DNA of 8,514 nt from Phycisphaerae bacterium (GTDB lineage: Bacteria > Planctomycetota > Phycisphaerae > Phycisphaerales > SM1A02), in assembly GCA_002690755.1 (NCBI GenBank), contig NZFT01000065.1:1-8514 (forward strand), written 5' to 3'. The position numbers and the translations under genes are program-made. This document shows, piece after piece, positions 1-7,862 of this stretch (positions within the stretch are counted from its first letter, which is position 1; each line of letters opens with the position of its first letter). The notes below the pieces were generated by a model. The model worked only from the letters and a program-made list of their open reading frames with translations. It was not told where the DNA came from and searched no databases.

Positions 1-1060
<1,060 letters not shown>

Positions 1061-1081
1061 GGTTGTTCCTTGCATTCGAAT

Positions 1082-1105
1082 CCGTCTCGGCGACGCCGAC
1101 GACGG
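1082..1105 (-). promoter_or_regulatory. Hairpin in the leader just upstream of groEL
   Basis: On the plus strand CCGTC-TCGGC (1082-1091) is followed by the triloop GAC and then GCCGA, one bulged C (1100) and GACGG (1101-1105). This gives a 10-bp GC-rich stem with a single bulge. On the minus-strand transcript it ends about 21 bases before the groEL start and leaves the AAGGA ribosome site single-stranded. No T tract follows, so it is unlikely to be an intrinsic terminator. An RNA-processing or stabilising element is an inference. Confidence 0.55.
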
Positions 1106-1112
1106 GGGGGGG
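1104..1112. repeat. Nine-G homopolymer (C9 on the groEL transcript)
   Basis: Nine consecutive G on the plus strand, read as nine C on the groE transcript, in the 68-base gap between the small gene and groEL. The last two bases overlap the hairpin stem. I noticed no homopolymer as long elsewhere in the window. It lies outside both coding sequences, so a length change would alter spacing and not reading frame. Confidence 0.85.
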
Positions 1113-1128
1113 TTCTCACTCGAATTCG

Positions 1129-1329
1129 TCAGCCGATCTCGATCCACGCGACCCGTTCGCACTCGATGATGTACTCGTGCGATCCATCGGTCACCTTGAG
1201 CAGGTCGTCCTGCTCCTCGGGGATCAACATCGCATTCCGGACCACCAGGGTCTCCGCACCCTCGAATTCGATTCGAAGGTCGCGGCCGTTGAGGTCGCTG
1301 AATGCTTTTCGAAGCTGATCGGCTTTCAC
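1129..1329 (-). CDS. Small conserved-looking protein between groES and groEL, unknown function
   Basis: I do not recognise this 66-residue protein. It starts at GTG 1329-1327 and reads (M)[19 protein letters not shown] onward. The chosen start has GAGGAG 8 bases upstream; the GTG three codons earlier (1338) lies within that same purine stretch and could not use it. After a short helix-like start (residues 1-12) the chain looks all-beta: alternating hydrophobic strands near 16-22, 26-36, 42-46 and 51-66, ending [14 protein letters not shown]. That layout resembles small SH3- or Sm-like barrels, some of which bind nucleic acid, but no family motif is secure. The protein is acidic and has no signal or membrane segment, so it should be cytoplasmic. 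It sits 45 bases after groES and 68 before groEL on the same strand, so it is almost certainly co-transcribed with them. Real-gene status rests on position, ribosome site and protein-like composition. Function is unknown. Confidence 0.75.
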   Translation of the reverse strand: MKADQLRKAFSDLNGRDLRIEFEGAETLVVRNAMLIPEEQDDLLKVTDGSHEYIIECERVAWIEIG

Positions 1330-1337
1330 GAATTCCA

Positions 1338-1343
1338 CTCCTC
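1338..1343 (-). promoter_or_regulatory. Ribosome binding site that decides the small-gene start
   Basis: GAGGAG on the minus strand, 8 bases before GTG 1329-1327. It overlaps the upstream in-frame GTG (1338-1336), which makes that codon an unlikely start. Confidence 0.65.
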
Positions 1344-1358
1344 GCGGGACCGTCCCGC
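1344..1358 (-). promoter_or_regulatory. Intercistronic hairpin between groES and the small gene
   Basis: GCGGGAC (1344-1350), one base, then GTCCCGC (1352-1358) form a perfect 7-bp inverted repeat. As RNA this would fold with a 5- to 6-bp stem and a 3- to 5-base loop. Its 3' foot on the transcript abuts the GAGGAG ribosome site at 1343-1338. No T tract follows. It could influence translation of the small gene or act as a processing or stability element; this is inferred from position only. Confidence 0.5.
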
Positions 1359-1374
1359 ACCGTCCTTCTTCTGG

Positions 1375-1665
1375 TCAGTCGATGACGCCGAGGATGTCGT
1401 CCTCGGTCATGATGAGGTACTCGTCGCCCTCGATCTTGATCTCGGTTCCGGCGTATGAACTGAAAATGACGGCATCACCCTTCTTCACGGTGAAGGGAAG
1501 GTATTCGCCGGTGTCCTTGTTCAGATTGCCACTGCCAAGCGCGATGACCTTTCCGGTCTTCGGCTTGTCCTTGGCGGATTCGGGGAGGAAGATGCCGGAA
1601 TCGGTCTGGGTCGCGGCCTCCTCACGCCGGACGATGAGCTTGTCGCCGAGCGGTCGCACGTTCAT
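1375..1665 (-). CDS. groS: Co-chaperonin GroES (10 kDa)
   Basis: This is the heptameric lid of the GroEL folding chamber, acting in the cytoplasm. The 96-residue product has the usual family length. It opens [17 protein letters not shown], and carries the mobile loop at about 16-33 with the GroEL-contacting tripeptide Ile25-Phe26-Leu27 (IVL in E. coli, so the central residue is changed to Phe). It ends with the typical [16 protein letters not shown] segment and DDILGVID. The ATG at 1665-1663 is preceded by GGAG 10 bases upstream, a slightly long spacing. An in-frame extension of 39 codons exists upstream but is not part of GroES and has no family similarity. The gene lies 101 bases after the receiver-like gene and upstream of the small gene and groEL. 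I saw no CIRCE (TTAGCACTC-N9-GAGTGCTAA) sequence in front of it. Confidence 0.98.
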   Translation of the reverse strand: MNVRPLGDKLIVRREEAATQTDSGIFLPESAKDKPKTGKVIALGSGNLNKDTGEYLPFTVKKGDAVIFSSYAGTEIKIEGDEYLIMTEDDILGVID

Positions 1666-1679
1666 AAGTACTTGACTCC

Positions 1680-1723
1680 GAAGAAGAGAAACAGGAAAGG
1701 AAGGGTCCCGGTCCGACGCCGGG
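1680..1723 (-). promoter_or_regulatory. Hairpin plus pyrimidine tract in the groES leader
   Basis: CCCGG (1707-1711), a 7-base loop and CCGGG (1719-1723) make a 5-bp GC stem. On the minus strand it is followed by about 27 bases that are nearly all C and T (1706-1680), ending TTTCTCTTCTTC. It lies between the receiver-like gene and groES. It could be a weak or conditional terminator for the upstream gene or part of the groES leader. The T content is interrupted, so an efficient intrinsic terminator is doubtful. Confidence 0.35.
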
Positions 1724-1766
1724 GTTCTTGCCGTTCGCGTGATGCGCCACGATGGGCGTCTCTCGG

Positions 1767-2249
1767 TCACGCGGCCGGCCATTGATCCGAATAGTGTCGC
1801 CGGACCACCCGGCGGAGGGTTTCGAGCATCGGTTCGATGCCCAGAGGTCGATCGAGCACCGCGAAAACGCCGTCGCGAAGTGCGTCATTGAGTCCCCGGA
1901 CGCTCTCTCGTCGACTCGGCTGGGGCGGACGGACCAGCACCACCGGCGGCGCGGGTTCGACCCGGCGGAGGATCTGCAGGACCTTCTCGCCGGCCGCCCG
2001 ACGGTCGCCGTCGGCTTCCATCGGGAGTTCGAGGTCGATCAGGGCGATGTGGATCTCCTCCTCCTCGACCAGACGGGCCGCTTCCCGGCCACTCCGCGCC
2101 TCGAGGCAGCGAACGCCGAGGGGATCGAGGAGTCGGGGCAACCCCGCCGTCGGGCCACCTTCCCGCCAGGTGGCGGAGAAAAGCAGGTTGAGTCGGCGGC
2201 GAGCCACCGAATCGGTCCTGGGTGAGGTTGGAGGGTTCATCTCGGGCAT
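1767..2249 (-). CDS. Receiver-like (CheY-fold) protein with degenerate active site
   Basis: The 160-residue product looks like a stand-alone response-regulator receiver domain. From about residue 19 to 150 it follows the alternating strand-helix pattern: strand LNLLFS (20-25), a Gly-rich turn, helix with ARSGREAARLVEEEE (51-65), then IALIDLELP (68-76) with Asp72 where the phosphoacceptor should be. The C-terminal FAVLDRPLG (129-137) matches the usual K-P loop, but Lys is replaced by Arg134. The acidic pair after strand 1 is absent (Ser25-Ala26), and the Thr/Ser switch region reads VVLVRPP. Ordinary phosphorylation is therefore doubtful; a pseudo-receiver working through protein contact is more likely. 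There is no output domain. The first ATG (2249) has GGAGA about 5 bases upstream, better than the Met at residue 4. It lies 101 bases before groES on the same strand and is divergent from asnS. Gene reality is good, family moderate, role unknown. Confidence 0.7.
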   Translation of the reverse strand: MPEMNPPTSPRTDSVARRRLNLLFSATWREGGPTAGLPRLLDPLGVRCLEARSGREAARLVEEEEIHIALIDLELPMEADGDRRAAGEKVLQILRRVEPAPPVVLVRPPQPSRRESVRGLNDALRDGVFAVLDRPLGIEPMLETLRRVVRRHYSDQWPAA

Positions 2250-2629
2250 CTGATCTCCGAGGAAGGGAACAACCCGCGTGCCGAACCTCGACGCCCGACC
2301 ATCCGGTGAGAGACGATCGGATGGATTCCGGCGCTCGACCTCCGGTCCGCCCCTGAGACCGTGGAATCAGGCCGAAACCCGGGATTTTCCACCCACCGGA
2401 GGCGGATCGGGCGGCGGGATCACCCGGACATCACGGCCTCGCCCGAGCTTCCGATCCATCCGGTCGGGGTCCGAGGACGCTCCTTCGCTGCCAAACTGGC
2501 ACGCGTCGACGGCGGGCCGTGTCAATCGCCCTCGCTTCCGCGTACCTTGTCCGCTTCCCGAATCGACGATCACTCGCCGCCTCGGTCCCGAAATCTCACA
2601 TCGCCCTCGAACGCCCGGAACCTCGCTTC
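2250..2629. other. Divergent intergenic region between the groE-side gene and asnS
   Basis: These 380 bases separate the receiver-like gene (leftward) from asnS (rightward), so promoters for both should lie here. I found no convincing sigma-70 -35/-10 pair on either strand; a TTGACA on the minus strand at 2524-2519 has no matching -10. A short inverted repeat at 2299-2324 and a repeated 9-mer are noted separately. Open frames crossing the region have no ribosome site or recognisable protein and appear to be GC-driven. Confidence 0.6.
2299..2324. promoter_or_regulatory. Inverted repeat, candidate operator
   Basis: CCATCCG (2299-2305) and CGGATGG (2318-2324) are perfect 7-bp arms separated by 12 bases. 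It lies 50 to 75 bases upstream of the receiver-like gene start. The arm extended to CCATCCGGT recurs at 2456-2464, nearer asnS. Arm length and spacing would suit a dimeric regulator, but a short repeat in GC-rich DNA can arise by chance. Confidence 0.3.
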
Positions 2630-4042
<1,413 letters not shown>

Positions 4043-4079
4043 TCCGCGAACCCGAAGACCCGGCGACGGAGCCTCTCGA

Positions 4080-4916
4080 ATGATCGATCTCGACCAGCAC
4101 CGCGTGAAGCCGGGGGACCGACCGAATCTCTCGGAGATCCCCGCCCGCCAGGACGCGGGGCTCGACTCGAAGGCCGACGGCGAGGCGCTGCTCGCTTCGA
4201 ACGTCGAACGGATCGACGAACTTCAGGGCCGACTCTGGGCGGAAGGCCGAAGATCGATCCTGCTCGTGCTGCAGGGCATGGACACCTCCGGCAAGGACGG
4301 CACGATCCGGAAGGTCTTCACCGGCGTGAATCCCGCCGCGTTCGAGATCCACCAGTTCGGTGTCCCCGGGCCGCACGAGATCGCCCAGGACTATCTCTGG
4401 CGGGCCCACGCCCGCGTGCCCCGGCGAGGGCGGATCGGCATCTTCAACCGATCCCACTATGAAGACGTCCTGGTGGCCCGGGTGGCGAAGCTCGTGGAGA
4501 AGTCGGTGTGGAAACGTCGCTACGACCACATCAACGACTTCGAACGAATGCTGCACGACGAGGGCACGTCGGTGGTCAAGTGCTTCCTGCACATCTCCCG
4601 CGAAGAGCAGTTCGAACGCCTGAACGCGCGAATCGACGATCCGCGGAAGAACTGGAAACTGAGTCCGTCGGACTTCACCGCCCGCGCCGACTGGCCCGAA
4701 TACCGCGAAGCCTACGAAGACATGCTGGCGCGATGTTCCACGAAGCAGGCCCCCTGGTACGTGGTACCCGCGGACCGGAAGTGGGTTCGAAACGTCATCG
4801 TGTCGCAGTTGATACTGGACACCCTCGAGAAAATCGACCCGAAGTACCCGAAAGGCGTCGAGGATCTCGAGGCGCTGCGGACCTTCGCCCGAGACCACCG
4901 CGACGCCAACGGGTAG
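4080..4916 (+). CDS. ppk2: Polyphosphate kinase 2, class III-like (polyphosphate:AMP/ADP phosphotransferase)
   Basis: PPK2 enzymes transfer phosphate between inorganic polyphosphate and nucleotides in the cytoplasm. The 278-residue protein has a P-loop kinase fold: Walker A LQGMDTSGKDGTIRKVF (64-80), Walker B/lid start IGIFNRSHYEDVLVARV (119-135) and basic lid residues RAHARVPRRGR (108-118). FGVPGPHEIAQDYLW (93-107), FERMLHDEGTSVVKCFLHIS (154-173) and APWYVVPADRKW (224-235) are all typical. The FNRSHYEDVLV form and overall sequence match class III enzymes such as the Meiothermus ruber protein, which phosphorylate both AMP and ADP; class I and II enzymes usually have a NRSWY- or DRSWY-type motif. 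Substrate choice is inferred from that resemblance. The start at 4080 has GGAG 8 bases upstream. It lies 37 bases after asnS and 9 before the next gene, so co-transcription is likely. Confidence 0.93.
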   Translation: MIDLDQHRVKPGDRPNLSEIPARQDAGLDSKADGEALLASNVERIDELQGRLWAEGRRSILLVLQGMDTSGKDGTIRKVFTGVNPAAFEIHQFGVPGPHEIAQDYLWRAHARVPRRGRIGIFNRSHYEDVLVARVAKLVEKSVWKRRYDHINDFERMLHDEGTSVVKCFLHISREEQFERLNARIDDPRKNWKLSPSDFTARADWPEYREAYEDMLARCSTKQAPWYVVPADRKWVRNVIVSQLILDTLEKIDPKYPKGVEDLEALRTFARDHRDANG

Positions 4917-4925
4917 GCTTCAGCC

Positions 4926-5141
4926 ATGAAATGCAACATCGATGCCAAGGGGAAGGCCGTCCGTCTGCTTTCCGGTCTCGCCTGCCTCCTCGCCGGCGTG
5001 CTGGTGCTCCTGCTCGGGGGCGTCGAGGGACCCATGCTCTTCGTCGGCATCGCGCTGCTCGGCAGCGGCGGCTTCATGACCTTCGAAGGCTGGAGCGGAT
5101 GGTGCGCGGTTCGCGCCTTGGGATTCAAGACGCCGCTCTAG
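4926..5141 (+). CDS. Small two-helix inner-membrane protein, DUF2892/YgaP-like
   Basis: The 71-residue product has two predicted membrane helices, about 12-31 (VRLLSGLACLLAGVLVLLL) and 36-54, separated by a short GGVEGP turn. The order MKCNID, R13-L-L-S-G, and a C-terminal GWSGWCAVRALGFKTPL resembles the DUF2892 pattern (N-terminal N-hydrophobic-D, a central glycine-rich helix, then GWC-x2-R/Y-x-LG-x-xT). That family is found alone or fused to rhodanese domains as in YgaP, and its role is not well defined. Cys3 and Cys60 are the only cysteines besides Cys20 in the first helix. It begins 9 bases after the ppk2 stop with only a weak ribosome site, which suggests translational coupling. Being a gene is likely; the family call is moderate and no function should be assigned. 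Confidence 0.72.
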   Translation: MKCNIDAKGKAVRLLSGLACLLAGVLVLLLGGVEGPMLFVGIALLGSGGFMTFEGWSGWCAVRALGFKTPL

Positions 5142-5194
5142 GCCGAGAACACGCCTTCATGGGCGTCGCCAGCGGTCGGAGGTAGTCTGCGTGC

Positions 5195-6913
5195 ATGAAC
5201 ACGCACGATCCAGACCGCCGACGTCTTCTCATGTCCACCGCCGGGCTCGCGGCGCTTCCACTCGCGGGTGCCGTCGCCGAAGGCAGTACCCCCATGTCGT
5301 CCGAACCGGAATCCGCCTCGAATCGAGACACGCCCACCGACGCGGAGATCACCCCCGCGATCATCGCGGCGGCCGAGCGACTCGCCGGCATCGAATTCAC
5401 CGACGCCGAGCGCAAGACGATCGCGGCGACGGTCGCGGAACAGATCGACCTCTTCGCGATGCGGGTGGACGCCGGCGCGATGCCGAACGAACTCGCGCCC
5501 GCCCTGGTCTTCCGGGCCCTCCCCCCCGGCCGCGGGCTCGACCTCGCGACATCGACCGGCGATCCCGATCGACTTCCCGCCGACCCGGGCCCCCTGCCGG
5601 CGGATGACGAGACGATCGCATTCTCGACCGTCGAACGACTGGCGGGGTGGATGCGACGCGGTGATCTCACCAGCGAACGGCTCACCCGGATCTATCTCGA
5701 CCGGATCGAGCGGCTCGACCCGAAACTCGAGTGCATGATCACGGTGACCGCAGACCGCGCGGTACAGCAGGCGAAGCAGGCCGACTCGGACCGCAAGGCG
5801 GGGATCGACCGCGGTCCGCTTCAGGGAATCCCCTACGGCGCGAAGGACATCATCGACGTCGAAGGGATCCCGGCGACCTGGGGCGCCACGCCGTTCAGGG
5901 ATCGGATCGGCACCACCACCGCGACGGTGATCGAGAAGCTCGACGCGGCGGGCGCCGTGATGCTCGGCAAGACCGCGGTGGGCGCCCTCGCCTACGGCGA
6001 CATCTGGTTCGGCGGACGCACCAACAATCCCTGGAATCTCGAACAGGGATCCAGCGGCTCGAGCGCCGGAAGCGCGAGCGGAACCGTCGGCGGGCTGATG
6101 GCGTTCGCTCTGGGCACTGAGACGCTCGGCTCGATCGTGTCACCGTCGATGCGTTGCGGCGCGACCGGACTCCGACCCACCTTCGGCCGGGTGTCGCGGG
6201 CGGGTGCGATGAGCCTCTGCTGGTCGCTCGACAAGATCGGGCCCATCTGTCGAAGCGTCAATGACACCGGGATCGTCCTCGACACGATCAACGGCTACGA
6301 CCCGCGCGACGCCTCCAGCGTCGGCGTTCCCTTCGCCCACGACCCCGACGAAGGCGTCGCCGGTCTTCGAATCGGGTGGAATCCGGCGTGGTTCGAGAAC
6401 GCGAATCCGGCCGATCGACTGGCGATCGATCATCTTCGTGAGGCGGGATGCGAACTCGTCAGGGTGACGCTTCCCGATCTTCCCTACGACGCCCTGCTGC
6501 TCACGTTGTTCGCGGAGGCCGCCGCCGCGTTCGAATCACTCACCCGTTCGGACGATGACGACGCCTTGAAGTGGCAGGCCCCCCAGGCCTGGCCCAACAG
6601 TTTCCGCAAGGCGTGGTTCATCCCCGCCGTCGAGGCGGTGCAGGCGGATCGCGTCCGCCGGCAGGCGATGGACATGATGGCGGACGTGATGGACCGCGTG
6701 GACGCGCTCGCCACGCCCGCCTTCGCCGCGAACCTGCTGCTGATCACGAACGCCACCGGTCATCCCACACTCGTTCAACCCGTCGCCTTCGACGGCGGAA
6801 GTCCGCACGGATTCACGCTCATCGGACGACTCTTCGACGAAGGAACCCTCTGCCGGCTCGGGCGTGAACTGGAACGACGCTTCGACGTCGCGGACCGGCA
6901 TCCGGAACTCTGA
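5195..6913 (+). CDS. Tat-exported amidase-signature family hydrolase
   Basis: This 572-residue enzyme belongs to the amidase signature family, which hydrolyses C-N amide bonds with a Ser-cisSer-Lys triad. By alignment to the known spacing (cis-Ser to nucleophile = 24 residues) the triad is Lys217 in PYGAKDIID, Ser289 in GSSGSSAGSASG and Ser313 in GTETLGSIVSPSMRCGATG. GLRPTFGRVSRAGAM (325-339) continues the signature. The N terminus carries a twin-arginine signal: D-R-R-R-L-L-M (7-13), a hydrophobic segment STAGLAALPLAGAVA (14-28) and a probable cut after AVA, so it is probably folded before export to the periplasm. Residues about 52-112 form an extra helical segment ahead of the amidase domain, seen as I recall in related exported amidases. 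The start at 5195 keeps the Tat motif; GGAGG lies 12 bases upstream, a long spacing. It is 53 bases after the small membrane gene. The substrate cannot be told; it is not GatA, having a signal peptide and no gatB or gatC nearby. Confidence 0.92.
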   Translation: MNTHDPDRRRLLMSTAGLAALPLAGAVAEGSTPMSSEPESASNRDTPTDAEITPAIIAAAERLAGIEFTDAERKTIAATVAEQIDLFAMRVDAGAMPNELAPALVFRALPPGRGLDLATSTGDPDRLPADPGPLPADDETIAFSTVERLAGWMRRGDLTSERLTRIYLDRIERLDPKLECMITVTADRAVQQAKQADSDRKAGIDRGPLQGIPYGAKDIIDVEGIPATWGATPFRDRIGTTTATVIEKLDAAGAVMLGKTAVGALAYGDIWFGGRTNNPWNLEQGSSGSSAGSASGTVGGLMAFALGTETLGSIVSPSMRCGATGLRPTFGRVSRAGAMSLCWSLDKIGPICRSVNDTGIVLDTINGYDPRDASSVGVPFAHDPDEGVAGLRIGWNPAWFENANPADRLAIDHLREAGCELVRVTLPDLPYDALLLTLFAEAAAAFESLTRSDDDDALKWQAPQAWPNSFRKAWFIPAVEAVQADRVRRQAMDMMADVMDRVDALATPAFAANLLLITNATGHPTLVQPVAFDGGSPHGFTLIGRLFDEGTLCRLGRELERRFDVADRHPEL

Positions 6914-6944
6914 ATCCGGCCACGGCCGGCGGATGGAATCGAAC

Positions 6945-7853
6945 ATGCGATCCGACTCGAATGCCCCGCTCGTCGAACCCGTGACCTGGGGTGGCCGAAC
7001 ACTCCGAAGACTGATCCACCGCACCGCCGGCTTCGCGGGTCTCCGACACGTCGTCGATCGAGGGTGGCCGCGCTTCGAGGGCGGTCCCGGTGACGTCGGT
7101 CCACCGGTGGTGCTCGTGCACGGATTCGGCGTGGACGGAACGACCATGCTTCAGCTCGGTCGACGACTGGTGAAGCGGAATCGGGTGATCGTCCCCGACC
7201 TTCCGGGCTTCGGCCTGCATCCGCGTCACGATCCGACGACGATCGACTTTCCGCACCTGCTCGAATCGATCGACGATCTGATCTCGACCCTCGATCTTCC
7301 GGCCCCGGTGCTCGTCGGATCGAGCATGGGTGGGGCGATCGCCGGTGGTTACGCCGCATCCCGCCCCGACGCCGTCGCCGGGCTGGTGGTGATCGGACCC
7401 GCGGGAATCGAACCGCCGATCGACACCGAGATCTTCGCCGCGGCGAAGCGGGACGAGCACCTGCTCCGCATCGAATCGACCGCCGACTTCGCGCGGGTCT
7501 ACGACCTGAACTTCACGAAGGCCCCCTGGATGCCTCGATGGATGAAGGGCGTCGTCGCCCGGGAGTCCGCGCATCGAGCCGATGATCACGAGATCATCCT
7601 GCGGAACCTCGAAGAAGTGATGCTCGGAAGTCCGGATCGCTTTCACACCGTGACCTGCCCCACCGAGATCGTGTGGGGCGGGGACGACCGGATCATCCAT
7701 CCGTCGGCGGCTCCGTGCTGGCAGGCGGCGATCCCGCATGCGAATCTCACCGTCATCGAACGGGCCGGCCATTCGACCATGGTCGAACGCCCGGACGAGA
7801 TCGCGACGATCGTCGAAAATCTTCTCGCGCGGATCCGGTCGACGGCGCACTGA
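6945..7853 (+). CDS. Alpha/beta-fold hydrolase (serine)
   Basis: The product is 302 residues from ATG 6945. It shows a complete alpha/beta hydrolase core: strand plus oxyanion loop VVLVHGFGVDGTTM (55-68), VIVPDLPGFGLHP (81-93), nucleophile elbow LVGSSMGGAIAGGYAA (123-138) with Ser127, acid Asp248 in VWGGDDRIIHP (243-253), and His276 in ERAGHSTMVERPDE (272-285). A cap region of about 75 residues lies between 155 and 230. The GxSMGG elbow is common in MhpC/BphD-type C-C hydrolases, esterases and lipases, so the reaction cannot be fixed. No signal peptide or membrane helix is evident, so it should be cytoplasmic. The start is uncertain: ATG 6933 is 4 codons upstream, and longer frames would run into the amidase; neither start has a strong ribosome site. 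It follows the amidase by 31 bases (or 19) and converges on the next gene, with 9 bases between their stops. Confidence 0.9.
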   Translation: MRSDSNAPLVEPVTWGGRTLRRLIHRTAGFAGLRHVVDRGWPRFEGGPGDVGPPVVLVHGFGVDGTTMLQLGRRLVKRNRVIVPDLPGFGLHPRHDPTTIDFPHLLESIDDLISTLDLPAPVLVGSSMGGAIAGGYAASRPDAVAGLVVIGPAGIEPPIDTEIFAAAKRDEHLLRIESTADFARVYDLNFTKAPWMPRWMKGVVARESAHRADDHEIILRNLEEVMLGSPDRFHTVTCPTEIVWGGDDRIIHPSAAPCWQAAIPHANLTVIERAGHSTMVERPDEIATIVENLLARIRSTAH

Positions 7854-7862
7854 CCACGCGAA

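Noticed and set aside
1330..1338. Upstream GTG start (1338) for the small gene
   Set aside because: This codon overlaps the purine stretch that serves as ribosome site for the GTG at 1329, leaving it without spacing.
1666..1782. In-frame N-terminal extension of GroES by 39 residues
   Set aside because: GroES proteins start at the MNVRPL-like segment; the extension overlaps the end of the receiver-like gene and looks non-protein.
2519..2629. GTG-initiated extension of asnS by 37 residues
   Set aside because: The family N terminus begins at the ATG at 2630 and the extension has no similarity to AsnRS and no ribosome site.
5195..6913. Amidase as GatA of a tRNA-dependent amidotransferase
   Set aside because: It has a Tat export signal, lacks gatB and gatC neighbours, and a dedicated AsnRS is encoded nearby.
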